DNA of 64,000 bases from Jingyaoa shaoxingensis (lineage in GTDB: Bacteria > Bacillota > Clostridia > Lachnospirales > Lachnospiraceae): assembly GCF_014385005.1 (NCBI RefSeq), contig NZ_JACRSZ010000005.1, forward strand, positions 1 through 64,000. The letters are read 5' to 3'. The position numbers were made by a program, and so were the translations under genes. Positions 34,629-43,846 of the stretch are shown here, piece by piece (positions within the stretch are counted from its first letter, which is position 1; the number at the start of each line of letters is the position of its first letter). The notes under the pieces were generated by a model. It was not told the DNA's origin and ran no database searches. It saw only the letters and a program-made list of their open reading frames with translations.

Positions 34629-35603
34629 TCAACTGTTTGGAAACAGGAGCCTTGCATGTTCCTCGTCATACAAGTTTTCCTTTGTAACAATGTTATATGA
34701 AATATGGATATTTTCATTAATCCAGTCTGCTTCACGCTTTTCCGTCAGTGCCATAATTCCCTCGTATCCCATACCGAATTCGTTCTGGTAGACCAGCGCA
34801 GCCAGATTCTCATTATCCAGATCGTTCACTGTTGCCGCTGTGTTACCGATTCCGTATATCTGCAGTCTTGTCTTTTTTCTCTGCGAATGGCTCTGGTATT
34901 CCTCCCACAGCGCCGCTGTCTGCTCTGTGGAATACTTGTCCAGCGTTACCGCTTTTCCGTTGCTTTGCAGGACCTCCACTACCGCGTCCATAATCTCTTC
35001 TGTCTTTTTTCCGGTTTCATCTATTATTTCAATTTCTTCTCCGGATGCTTTTAATGCATCTGTTACGCCACAGTAACGATTCTGCATACTGTCCCTGTCC
35101 ATTCTTTCTCCCAGAATGATGATCGGTCCGTCCTCCGGAAGCATTTCGCTTAACACTTTCTTTCCCAGTGTCTTTCCCATCCGGTAATCATCTGCCCGGA
35201 TCACAGGATATTCCTCACCGACTCCGCTTTCTATAAAAACCATTGGGACTGATATGTTGCTTTTTTTCAGTTCTTCCTTCATCTTCTCCTTTTCGATACA
35301 TGCCACAAGTACACCGGAGGTTCCCAGTTTCTCTTCCCTCTCTATTGCCAGAATCTCATCTTCTGTCGTATTATTTGCATCCAGATGCACATAATTGATC
35401 ATAATTCTGGCATCGTCTTTTGCCTGCTCTGCACCTGCCTCTAACATTGCCCACTCATTTTCTGCATCCTGATAGAGAACCACTGAATATAATTTTTTCT
35501 CGTTTTTCTGAACCGTTTCCGTAATATATCCATATACGGTAACAGGAATCAGTACTGCGGCTGCCAGGAAAATCGGATACTTTCGTCTGTTTTTTTCGTT
35601 CAT
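34629..35603 (-). CDS. Membrane-anchored periplasmic-binding-protein-like sugar sensor
   Basis: 324 residues. An N-terminal membrane helix (YPIFLAAAVLIPVTVYGYI) without lipobox keeps the type I periplasmic-binding domain at the outer face. Domain motifs: VVLYQDAENEWAML, VPMVFIESG, IRADDYRMGKTLGKKVL, YGIGNTAATV, ALVYQNEFGMGYEGI. It overlaps the sensor kinase gene by 4 bp and is followed after 12 bp by the sugar-binding lipoprotein. A co-sensor for the kinase is inferred; such arrangements (kinase, regulator, extracellular binding protein) are known from clostridial sugar systems. Confidence 0.85.
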   Translation of the reverse strand: MNEKNRRKYPIFLAAAVLIPVTVYGYITETVQKNEKKLYSVVLYQDAENEWAMLEAGAEQAKDDARIMINYVHLDANNTTEDEILAIEREEKLGTSGVLVACIEKEKMKEELKKSNISVPMVFIESGVGEEYPVIRADDYRMGKTLGKKVLSEMLPEDGPIIILGERMDRDSMQNRYCGVTDALKASGEEIEIIDETGKKTEEIMDAVVEVLQSNGKAVTLDKYSTEQTAALWEEYQSHSQRKKTRLQIYGIGNTAATVNDLDNENLAALVYQNEFGMGYEGIMALTEKREADWINENIHISYNIVTKENLYDEEHARLLFPNS

Positions 35604-37393
35604 CTCTGCTCTCCCGCCTCCTCTTCCGTGGTCTTTGGAATATGAATTCTCACTACAGTACCCTCATCCGGCTCACTTTCTATTTCCAGTCCATATTGTG
35701 TTCCAAAGTAAAGCTGTATACGCTGGTTCACATTTTTCAGTCCGATTCCGGATCCTTTCTGCCGTGCTTTCTCGCCGCCTGTCAGGAGATGTTCGACCTG
35801 TTCTTCCGGCATCCCCGGTCCGTTATCCTCTACTTCCAGATACAAATCCTGCTCTCTGGTATAAGCACGGATGTGGATCTCTCCTTCTCCATCCATATAT
35901 TCCATACCGTAATATATTGCATTTTCTATCAATGGCTGTATTACCAGTTTGATTGTTTTGTACTGTTCTATATCAGGTTCCACCTCAAAGTATGAGGTAA
36001 ATTTATTCTTATACCGGTATCTCTGAATTGCCAGGTAACTTCTTGCATGCTGCAGTTCGTCCCCTACAGAGATTACATTTTTCCCTCTGGAGAGACTGAT
36101 TCTGAGAAGTCGTCCCAATGCCTGCACCATCGATACCGCATCCTCATACCGCTCACTCTCAATCATCCACATAATCGAGTCCAGTGTATTATACAGAAAA
36201 TGTGGATTGATCTGGGACTGAAGGGCATCCAGTTCGTTCTTACGCTTTTCTTCCTGTTCCTTTACCATCTTATCGGTAAGTTCCTGTAATTCTTCCACCA
36301 TAAAACGGATCGTCAGGCCGAGATGCTGTATCTCCGGAGGACCGCCAATATATACCACAGGCTGCTGCTTCATCTCAATTCCCTGAATGGATTTTTCCAG
36401 TTTTTTCAACGGATCTGTAATGCGCACTGCTACATACTGATTGACAAAAATCATTAAAAAAATTGCCAGTACCAGGTTCAGCAATGCCATCATCCTTGTC
36501 TGATTCAGATCACTGAACAGGCTTTCTTTTGATACCACACTGACAATCTTCCATCCGGTATAACCCACAGTTTTTACCACAACTACTCGTTGTTCTCCCT
36601 GGAATTCTTCGTTGTGTACCCCCTCATCGTAAGTGCTTGCTGTCTGATTATTCTCCTGTATAATGTTGGAAAAAATCAGATTCTGTCTGGGATGATAGAT
36701 GATCTCCCCATCTCGTCCTATCAGATAAACATAGCCTTTTCCGTCATTATTCACTTCTGTAAAAAGCTGCTGGATTCCACTGAAATTCATATCCACCAGA
36801 AGAATTCCACCAGACATTTTTCCATCATTGGTCAGTTCCACCCCCCGGCTCAAAGAAACTACCCAGTAATATCTGCCACTTTTATTTTCAAAAATATTCT
36901 GTACATGCAGATCTGAAAAATGCAGATTTTCCATCTTATCCGATGCGTCCTCAAACCAGCTTTGCGCGGTAATATTCACATTCTTTTTCAGGCTTCCCAC
37001 CGGTGCTGCCCCCAGAAGCTCCCCGTCTCTGGTAAAGCAGGCTATGCTTACCAGATTATCTTTGTTTGCTTCATACAAGAGACTTAACTCCCGGGAAATG
37101 TCATCTTTATCAAAATCAACTTTCTTTATTACATTGTAATACACCGCATCGGAACTGCGCATCATAGACCGAAGATACGTATTCAGATTAATCTCCACCT
37201 GCCCGATCAGTTTCTGACTGTCCGACAATACCTGCCGCTCCAGCGTTCTCTCATAGCGGTTCAGCAAAACAGCAGTGATCAGTATCATCCCTGTCAGCGC
37301 CACAAACGTAAAAGACATGGAAATCATAAACCGGAAACTGCGGTTGCCGACTCTTCTCTGAAGTTTTTTCCATTTTTCGTTCAGATATCTCAT
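35600..37393 (-). CDS. YesM-type sensor histidine kinase
   Basis: 597 residues. TM1 at about 20-45, an extracellular Cache-like sensor to about 290, TM2 (MALLNLVLAIFLMIFVNQYV), then HAMP (VAVRITDPLKKLEKSI). The His-kinase domain has the phosphorylatable His in QSQINPHFLYNTLDSI, and the ATPase has N box LIENAIYYG, DNGPGMP and GSGIGLKNVNQR. It overlaps the regulator gene upstream and the binding-protein gene downstream by 4 bp each. Predicted to respond to sugar-loaded binding proteins and phosphorylate the adjacent AraC-type regulator. Confidence 0.94.
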   Translation of the reverse strand: MRYLNEKWKKLQRRVGNRSFRFMISMSFTFVALTGMILITAVLLNRYERTLERQVLSDSQKLIGQVEINLNTYLRSMMRSSDAVYYNVIKKVDFDKDDISRELSLLYEANKDNLVSIACFTRDGELLGAAPVGSLKKNVNITAQSWFEDASDKMENLHFSDLHVQNIFENKSGRYYWVVSLSRGVELTNDGKMSGGILLVDMNFSGIQQLFTEVNNDGKGYVYLIGRDGEIIYHPRQNLIFSNIIQENNQTASTYDEGVHNEEFQGEQRVVVVKTVGYTGWKIVSVVSKESLFSDLNQTRMMALLNLVLAIFLMIFVNQYVAVRITDPLKKLEKSIQGIEMKQQPVVYIGGPPEIQHLGLTIRFMVEELQELTDKMVKEQEEKRKNELDALQSQINPHFLYNTLDSIMWMIESERYEDAVSMVQALGRLLRISLSRGKNVISVGDELQHARSYLAIQRYRYKNKFTSYFEVEPDIEQYKTIKLVIQPLIENAIYYGMEYMDGEGEIHIRAYTREQDLYLEVEDNGPGMPEEQVEHLLTGGEKARQKGSGIGLKNVNQRIQLYFGTQYGLEIESEPDEGTVVRIHIPKTTEEEAGEQR

Positions 37394-38997
37394 GTTCCTG
37401 CTTCCTCTGCATGTTCTGTCCGATACTTACTTGGTGCCACACCAAAATGGCGTTTAAAAACATAGCTGAAATAATTCGAATCTGTGTATCCTACTTTCTG
37501 CGCTATGATATAGCTCTTCTCATTTGTCTCAATCAGCAGTTTTGCCGCCTGTTCCATCCGGTATCCTGTCAGGTAGCCTACAAATGACTGTCCTGTCTCT
37601 TTTTTAAAAATTGTCGAAAAATAAGAATTCGATACACCAAGAAGATCGCAGACCTGATCCAGCGAAATGTTTTCATCGGCATAACTGTTCTGCACATATT
37701 CCTGTGCTCTCTGTACAAAGCTTCTGGTAGAACTGTTTCTTGCAATAATCAGACGGCTGCGGTATTCCAGACTGCGTTCCAGTATCCAGACCCTGAGAGC
37801 TGCCGGATCCATATCCATCAGATGACTGTATAACTGACCGATATCTTTCTCCGTTTCCCTGTCTGCAATCTCATTGTTTGCCGCAAAACGGTAAAAATCA
37901 CTGATCAGATCCATAATATCTATGTGATGCTGAAGCATGGATTTCCCATGAATGGTCAGTTGTTCTACATAACAGTCTACCGCTTCTGTCACTTCTTTTT
38001 CTGTTCCGAGACGGATTTTCTTAAAAAGCTGTGACAATTCTGCTCCCGGTGCCCCGGCAGAACTGTAATCTTCTTTCGGCGCAATTTCACGGATATTGAT
38101 TGCCCGTATTGCACCGTAAATACCTCTGTAAGAAACAGCCTCTCTGGCACCATTGTAAGAATCTGACAGTTCCATCAGCGAATCGCATACTTTTCCGATT
38201 CCTGCTGTTGTCACTGCACCGATCATGCGGTGCACATATCTGCAGAAACGGTCACAGTCATCTGTCAGCTCTGCCACATCCCCTTCTTTTTCCAGTTCTG
38301 CAATCAACACCGTATTTCCCATATAAGAAAAACTCTTTGTTTTCCATTTTTCTCCCAGATATTCCTGTGCCTGTTTTTCTACAGAAGCAGTCACCAGCAT
38401 GGCAGTCATTCCTTCCGGAATCTGCGTTGCCGACGTGTGGATCACCAGGCAGCAGACATGTGGCTGCGTAAAAGTAATCTGGTAATCTCTGAGATACCTG
38501 TCAATCTGCTCCCTGGTCAGCCACCCTTCTATGAGTGCTGTATAAAAGTTGACTCTCAGAAGCGGAAGCGAATCCGTATAGTATTTTTGCAGGGTCTCCA
38601 CATTTCTCTTTTCCCTGATCTCGGTGTCTAACTTTTCTCTCAGCTTCTGAAAAACCTTCGTCAATTCCGCACAATTCAGCGGCTTGAGAATATATTCATC
38701 CACTTCCAGATGTATGGCTTCTTTGGCATATTCAAATTCATCAAAACCGGTAAAGAGAAGAATCTTTGTTGTCGGAAATTCTGCCCGAATTCTCTTTGAC
38801 AATTCCATTCCATCCATATAAGGCATCCGAATATCTGTCATTACCACATCCGGCTGATACTCTTCCACCAGTTCCAGTGCCTTTACTCCGTTATTTGCCA
38901 GTCCCACAACGGAAAATCCCATATCCTCCCACGGAACTTTCTTCATAATAATCTGTGTTACATCATCTTCATCATCTACCAGAAGTACTGTATACAT
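37390..38997 (-). CDS. YesN-type AraC-family response regulator
   Basis: 535 residues. Receiver domain 1-120 with the acidic pair in VLLVDDEDD, phospho-Asp in MTDIRMPYMDG and Lys in YILKPLNC. A long middle region follows (120-430), then a C-terminal AraC helix-turn-helix pair (ISLDQVCDLLGVSNSYFSTI and KVGYTDSNYFSYVFKRHFG). First gene of the sensing operon. The neighbouring mglBAC genes lie just upstream in the same direction and are the likely target. Confidence 0.94.
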   Translation of the reverse strand: MYTVLLVDDEDDVTQIIMKKVPWEDMGFSVVGLANNGVKALELVEEYQPDVVMTDIRMPYMDGMELSKRIRAEFPTTKILLFTGFDEFEYAKEAIHLEVDEYILKPLNCAELTKVFQKLREKLDTEIREKRNVETLQKYYTDSLPLLRVNFYTALIEGWLTREQIDRYLRDYQITFTQPHVCCLVIHTSATQIPEGMTAMLVTASVEKQAQEYLGEKWKTKSFSYMGNTVLIAELEKEGDVAELTDDCDRFCRYVHRMIGAVTTAGIGKVCDSLMELSDSYNGAREAVSYRGIYGAIRAINIREIAPKEDYSSAGAPGAELSQLFKKIRLGTEKEVTEAVDCYVEQLTIHGKSMLQHHIDIMDLISDFYRFAANNEIADRETEKDIGQLYSHLMDMDPAALRVWILERSLEYRSRLIIARNSSTRSFVQRAQEYVQNSYADENISLDQVCDLLGVSNSYFSTIFKKETGQSFVGYLTGYRMEQAAKLLIETNEKSYIIAQKVGYTDSNYFSYVFKRHFGVAPSKYRTEHAEEAGT

Positions 38998-39082
38998 TCC
39001 TGCTTCCCCCCGCTGCTTTTCCTATCTGAACATTTACTTTCTGTCTTACTCAGTATATCAGATTCCCTGTGTTTCGTACACT

Positions 39083-39130
39083 AAAACAGAGGCACTCATG
39101 CACCCGTTCGGATGCATTCTGTGCCCCTGT
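39083..39130 (-). terminator. Terminator downstream of mglBAC
   Basis: On the minus strand AGGGGCAC and ATGCATCC pair with GGGTGCAT and GTGCCTCT around a GAAC loop, followed by GTTTTAG. It separates the mgl operon plus its trailing element from the regulator gene. Confidence 0.75.
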
Positions 39131-39139
39131 CTGTCATAA

Positions 39140-39341
39140 AATATGATGTCGGGAGCAAAAGCCCCGACTTTGATGCCTACGGATTGTTTCGTGCTATGCA
39201 CTCCCACAATCCTACCCAATATTCGCATATCGTGGGACTATCATCCCACTTTTATGCTCATATCGGGGCGGGTCCCAAGGTCTTTCACCCACCTATGAGC
39301 AAGCTCATGTGGGTTTAGACCTTTTGACCCTGGCATCATAA
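39140..39341 (-). repeat. About 200-nt multibranched structured element after mglC
   Basis: It is closed by GATGCC/GGCATC. Inside are GGGTC/GGACCC, AGGTCT/AGACCT enclosing CCCAC/GTGGG and TGAGC/GCTCA, a GTGGGA/TCCCAC hairpin, GATTGT/ACAATC, and GTCGGG/CCCGAC with loop GCTTTTGC. It starts 2-3 bp past the mglC stop codon. No coding frame is supported. Either a dispersed structured repeat or a 3' UTR element. Confidence 0.6.
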
Positions 39342-39343
39342 TA

Positions 39344-40993
39344 TTATTTCTTCTGAACGTATTTCAGGCAGTCCAGTGTAACGGCTACCAGAATGATAAT
39401 ACCGGAGAATACGAACTGAAGGTTGGTATCAATACCCAGAATAGTCAGGGAATAGGTCAGTGCTGTAAAGATGCACACACCTACTACTACGCCTGAGATC
39501 TTACCGATACCACCGGTAAAGGATACGCCACCTACTACGCAGGCTGCAATAGCATCCATATCCCAGCCCTGTCCATATGCTGCTGATCCGGAACCAACCA
39601 TACGGATACATTCCAGCCAGGAGCCGAATCCATACAGAACACCTGCCATCATGAAGGCACCCAGAGTAACCTTAAATACAGAGATACCAGAAACTGCTGC
39701 TGCTTCTGAGTTTCCACCAACTGCATACAGATATTTACCAAATGTTGTCTTATTCCAGATAAACCATACAATGATAATTGCTGCCACTGCCCAGAGAATA
39801 ATGGTTGGGAAGTTGTTGATCTTCGGAATAATCATGGAAGGAATGTTAGATTCGATAGATCCGAAAGAAACACCCTTGGTAGAATAAGTTACCAGACCGA
39901 AGATTACCAGCATGTTTGCCATTGTACAGATGAATGGATGCATCTTAAACTTCGCTGCGAAAAATCCTGCGATGGTAGTAAAGCAGGTACACAGCAGTAC
40001 GCACATAAATACTGCAAATACGACTCTGACGCCTACCGGAAGTCCTGTAAAGTCAAATACATGACCAAATACGGAACCGGTGTTGATTCCTTTGTGCATG
40101 ATAATTGTTGCTGTGGTCGTTCCCATACCAACCATACGTCCAATGGAAAGGTCGGTACCTGCCAGCAAGATCAGCCCTGCTACACCAAGAGCCAGGAACA
40201 TTCGCGGTGATGCCTGCTGCAGAATATTCAGTACGTTATTGGTTGTCAGAAGCGGTGTATGCTTAATAATCGGTGTGATGATACACAGCATAATAAAGAT
40301 CAGTACAATGACAATATACAGACCATTCTGAAGAAGGAAAGATCTGCGGTTGAAGTTGTACTTGTAGTTTTCCCATTTCTGTGCCTGTGTCTCTGCAAAA
40401 GAGAACTTTGACATACGCAGCAGATCCAGCAGATGATACTTGTAGTTAAATGCTGCATGTCTGCGGTCTTTTACATCCTGCAGATCCTTTGCCAGTGTCA
40501 TCTTGGCATCAAAAAGACGGTTTTTGTGTACATACTTTTCGTCTTTCTGTTCCTGATGATCTGTCAGTTTTGCCATGGTTGCCTGATGTTCTTTTTCCAG
40601 CTGGGCAACTGCCTGTTTGTATTTTTCCTGTGCGGCAGCTTTTTCCTGTGCACAGCTTTCTTTTACCGGCTGGAAATATTCACTGTCGTAATGTGCTTTG
40701 ATATAGCTTTCTGCATCTGCAATCAGTTTTGAAATACTGTCTTTGTTTGCCGCTTCCACCTTCTTTGCTTTTTCGATTCCGGCGCGGCACTCTGATATAC
40801 GGTTTTCTCTTTCTCCTGCGGTGAGAGTCTTGTCTCTCTTTGCCACATCAACACTGTTCTGGAAAGCAATTACACGATCGGTCCCTTCCCGGCGCAGGTC
40901 ATCGATCTGTTTCTGTATCTTTCCGACATATTCATCAATTGGCTGACGGAGCTTCATTTCCTGCTCCTGTGTCAGAATTTTACTGTTTGCCAT
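39344..40993 (-). CDS. mglC: Galactose/methylgalactoside ABC transporter permease with cytosolic helical extension
   Basis: 549 residues; E. coli MglC has 336. The C-terminal 340 residues are a BPD_transp_2 permease with about ten helices (LALGVAGLILLAGTDLSIGRMVG, VGGNSEAAAVSGI, IAACVVGGVSFTGGIGKISG). The first about 200 residues are soluble, highly charged and helical (QEMKLRQPIDEYVGKIQKQI...), probably a coiled coil facing the cytosol. It follows mglA by 18 bp. The extension's function is unknown. Confidence 0.92.
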   Translation of the reverse strand: MANSKILTQEQEMKLRQPIDEYVGKIQKQIDDLRREGTDRVIAFQNSVDVAKRDKTLTAGERENRISECRAGIEKAKKVEAANKDSISKLIADAESYIKAHYDSEYFQPVKESCAQEKAAAQEKYKQAVAQLEKEHQATMAKLTDHQEQKDEKYVHKNRLFDAKMTLAKDLQDVKDRRHAAFNYKYHLLDLLRMSKFSFAETQAQKWENYKYNFNRRSFLLQNGLYIVIVLIFIMLCIITPIIKHTPLLTTNNVLNILQQASPRMFLALGVAGLILLAGTDLSIGRMVGMGTTTATIIMHKGINTGSVFGHVFDFTGLPVGVRVVFAVFMCVLLCTCFTTIAGFFAAKFKMHPFICTMANMLVIFGLVTYSTKGVSFGSIESNIPSMIIPKINNFPTIILWAVAAIIIVWFIWNKTTFGKYLYAVGGNSEAAAVSGISVFKVTLGAFMMAGVLYGFGSWLECIRMVGSGSAAYGQGWDMDAIAACVVGGVSFTGGIGKISGVVVGVCIFTALTYSLTILGIDTNLQFVFSGIIILVAVTLDCLKYVQKK

Positions 40994-41011
40994 AATCTGT
41001 CTCTCTCCTTA

Positions 41012-42517
41012 TTATAGGTATTTTGCACTGAGTCTCAGCAATTCTTCCTGATTGGTTTCTTTGGTATTTACAATACCGGAAAGATGTCCGTTGGACATAA
41101 CACCGATACGGTTTGTGATTCCCAGAATCTCAGGCATCTCAGAAGAAACTACAATGATTGTTTTTCCCTGTTTTGCCATCTGGACGATCAGTTCATAAAT
41201 CTCATATTTGGCACCGACATCAATTCCTCTGGTCGGTTCATCCATCATAAATACCTGTGGTTCTCTCTCCAGCCATTTACCAAAGATTACTTTCTGCTGA
41301 TTTCCACCGGAGAGACTTGAGATCATGTCGTCCGGTCCCATACATTTGGTATGCATGATTTTAATCTCATTAGCTGTTGCCTTTGTCATCTTTGTATCCG
41401 AAAGCGCAATTCCCGCTTTATACTGACTCAAGTTGGCAATCGTTGTATTAAAAGTCAGATTACCCTTCAGGAACAGACCGTTGGCCTTACGTTCCTCTGT
41501 AATCATTGCAAAACCATGTTCCATGGCTTCTTTTGCACTGTTGAAGTTCATCAGATGATTCTTAAAATATACTCGCCCTGCTGCTCTGGTTCTTACACCG
41601 AAAATTGTTTCCAGAAGTTCGGTACGTCCTGCCCCAACCAGACCATACAATCCGAAGATTTCGCCCTCTTTTACTTCAAAAGTAATATCCTGCAGATGAG
41701 GTTCAAACTTGGTGGACAGATGCTGTACAGACAGAATCACATCCTTCGGTGTATTATCCAGCGGTGGGAATCTGTTTTCCAGCGAACGGCCTACCATTGC
41801 CGCAATCAGTTCATTCATATCTGTTTCTTTGGAACTCTTTGTCATAACAAGCTTTCCATCTCGTAATACAGAGATCTCATCACAGATCTCAAAGATCTCA
41901 TCCATCTTATGGGAAATATAGATCAGTGCAATTCCCTGGGACTTCAGCATCCGCATCATTTCGAAAAGCTTGTCCACTTCCTGTACTGTCAGAGAGGAGG
42001 TCGGTTCATCCAGAACGATCACTCTCGCGTTATAGGAAATCGCTTTTGCAATTTCACACATCTGTCTCTGGGAAACTGACATATTTCTCATCGGCTGTGT
42101 CAGATTGACTGTCATTCCCAGTTTACGGAACAGCTCAGATGCTTCTTTTTTCATTCTTCCCTCATCCACAACGCCAACGGAATTCACCGGATAACGTCCG
42201 AGGAAAAGATTATCCATAACATTACGCTCCAGGCACTGGTTCAATTCCTGATGTACCATGGCAATTCCATTTTCCAGAGCGTCCTTTGGTCCGGAAAAGC
42301 TTACTTCTTTTCCATCCAGAAAAATGGTTCCTTCATCTTTCTGGTAAGTACCAAACAGGCATTTCATCATGGTAGACTTGCCTGCGCCATTCTCGCCCAT
42401 AAGTCCCATGACTGTTCCAGGCTTCACGTCCAGATTGATATGGTCCAGAACCCTGTTTCGTCCGAAAGACTTACTCATCCCTCGTATGGACAAGATCAAT
42501 TCATTTTTCTCTGCCAT
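41012..42517 (-). CDS. mglA: Galactose/methylgalactoside ABC transporter ATP-binding protein
   Basis: 501 residues, two ABC domains in tandem as in all MglA/RbsA proteins. First domain: Walker A MGENGAGKST, signature MSVSQRQM, Walker B VIVLDEPTSSL. Second domain: the degenerate Walker A-like YGLVGAGRTEL, LSGGNQQKVIFGKW, VFMMDEPTRGIDVGAK. Pairs with MglC and the MglB-like binding protein for ATP-driven sugar import. Confidence 0.96.
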   Translation of the reverse strand: MAEKNELILSIRGMSKSFGRNRVLDHINLDVKPGTVMGLMGENGAGKSTMMKCLFGTYQKDEGTIFLDGKEVSFSGPKDALENGIAMVHQELNQCLERNVMDNLFLGRYPVNSVGVVDEGRMKKEASELFRKLGMTVNLTQPMRNMSVSQRQMCEIAKAISYNARVIVLDEPTSSLTVQEVDKLFEMMRMLKSQGIALIYISHKMDEIFEICDEISVLRDGKLVMTKSSKETDMNELIAAMVGRSLENRFPPLDNTPKDVILSVQHLSTKFEPHLQDITFEVKEGEIFGLYGLVGAGRTELLETIFGVRTRAAGRVYFKNHLMNFNSAKEAMEHGFAMITEERKANGLFLKGNLTFNTTIANLSQYKAGIALSDTKMTKATANEIKIMHTKCMGPDDMISSLSGGNQQKVIFGKWLEREPQVFMMDEPTRGIDVGAKYEIYELIVQMAKQGKTIIVVSSEMPEILGITNRIGVMSNGHLSGIVNTKETNQEELLRLSAKYL

Positions 42518-42555
42518 TCTTCTTACCCCTGTCTTTTCTTCTTCTTAATCGTCGA

Positions 42556-42584
42556 GATGGGGGCAAAGCTCCTTTGCCCCCATC
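42556..42584 (-). other. Intercistronic hairpin between mglB and mglA
   Basis: Perfect 13-bp arms GATGGGGGCAAAG/CTTTGCCCCCATC with a 3-nt loop and no U-tract, 23 bp after mglB. Such stems often protect the 3' end of the binding-protein message so that it accumulates above the transporter genes (known principle; inferred here). Confidence 0.7.
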
Positions 42585-42607
42585 CAACGTGATCTGTTTA
42601 TTTTTTC

Positions 42608-43846
42608 TTACTGACTAAGCAGAGATGTGTAGGATGCTGCATTATCTGTCTTAACCATGTTAATTGCGAATGCATCATACTGGCTTGGGTTACCCAGACG
42701 GTTTGTAATGTTGGATTCTGTCTGACCGTCACCACCGATGTATTCTACATCCAGATTCAGAATATCATCATAGTTCTGAAGCAGTGGCTGGTAAGTAGAG
42801 CTCAGGAAGTTATCTGCTGCGTTGTAGATGTTCAGCCATACGCTCTTTCTTGGGCTTGTGCTTTCATCCAGCTGATTAGAAACTGGTGCATATACTACTG
42901 TAGAATCTGTGAAATCCTGATAGTTGTCAGCTGTTACTGCTACGTTTAATGCGTAGTAAGAACGTTCGTCTGCATTATATGTATAAACGTCATCTGTCAG
43001 AACGTTGCCTGCTTCGTCTGCTGTTCCGATACCTGTATCAATATCTACTCCATCCAGTGCGTTACGCAGAACACGAAGTGTTAAGTAAGCCTGAACGTCA
43101 GCATGCTGGCTGATTGTTCCGCCGTATCCGTCTGCGATTGCTGCAACTGCATCACTGTTTGCATCGTATCCGAATGTAGGAACTGTATTTTCCTGTGACC
43201 ATGCATTGAACATGGACATTCCCATACCATCATTGTTAGAAGCGATAACATCGATCTGATCACCGAAAGATGATGACCATGTACCGATTGCATTACCTGC
43301 TGTTGCTGCATCCCATGTAGCACCTGCAGAATTCTTCATTTCCTGAGAAGCCAGCTCACGAACGATGTATTCTTTTCCGTTGATCTCCAGCTTGCCATCC
43401 TGTACTACGGTAGCGGAACCGTCTGTGTTTGTTCCAACCGGATCACTGTTGATATCGCCGTCTGTCTCTACTGCTGTACCAAGAGCTTTACGAACACCTC
43501 TTGTACGTGCGATAGAATCGTTATGTCCGATATCACCGATTGCCAGAACGTATCCGATGATGCCATCACCGTTACGGTCGATAGAATCAATATTAGCTTC
43601 GATATAATCTTTGATCATGGTTCCCTGAAGTTCAGCACCCTGATTTGCATCAAATCCTACATAGTAGGTATTGTCATTGAATGTAAGAGCATCCATATCC
43701 AGCTCACCTGTTGAGCTGTTAGATGGCTGACGGTTGAACCATACAAGTGGCTTGTCACTGTTTGCTACATCCTCAGCAGAAACACCAACTGAAAGAGCTG
43801 ATAAACTAAGAGCTGCTGCAAGCATTAAAACGATTTTCTTTTTCAT
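42608..43846 (-). CDS. mglB: MglB-like galactose/glucose-binding protein with circularly permuted domain order
   Basis: 412 residues from the ATG at 43846 (AAAGGGG about 10 nt upstream); signal peptide 1-24 (cut after VSA). The mature protein begins where MglB is normally at residue 85 or so: PLVWFNRQP (Asn38), then YYVGFDANQGAELQG, the calcium-loop-like DRNGDG, GDIGHNDSIAR, IASNNDGMGMS, TFGYDANSD, GGTISQHADVQA. The usual N-terminal strand-helix block is missing there and appears at the C-terminus (residues 333-412): VWLNIYNAADNFLSS with Asp345 and Phe347 at the ligand positions, then YDAFAINMVKTDNAAS. All ligand residues are present, with Gln for the last Asn. The sibling at 33579 is in normal order. 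Confidence 0.9.
   Translation of the reverse strand: MKKKIVLMLAAALSLSALSVGVSAEDVANSDKPLVWFNRQPSNSSTGELDMDALTFNDNTYYVGFDANQGAELQGTMIKDYIEANIDSIDRNGDGIIGYVLAIGDIGHNDSIARTRGVRKALGTAVETDGDINSDPVGTNTDGSATVVQDGKLEINGKEYIVRELASQEMKNSAGATWDAATAGNAIGTWSSSFGDQIDVIASNNDGMGMSMFNAWSQENTVPTFGYDANSDAVAAIADGYGGTISQHADVQAYLTLRVLRNALDGVDIDTGIGTADEAGNVLTDDVYTYNADERSYYALNVAVTADNYQDFTDSTVVYAPVSNQLDESTSPRKSVWLNIYNAADNFLSSTYQPLLQNYDDILNLDVEYIGGDGQTESNITNRLGNPSQYDAFAINMVKTDNAASYTSLLSQ

Noticed and set aside
42608..43846. Truncated or frameshifted mglB instead of a permuted one
   Set aside because: The signal peptide is followed in frame by the later motifs, and the missing N-terminal block is present once, in frame, at the C-terminus; no leftover N-terminal sequence lies upstream.
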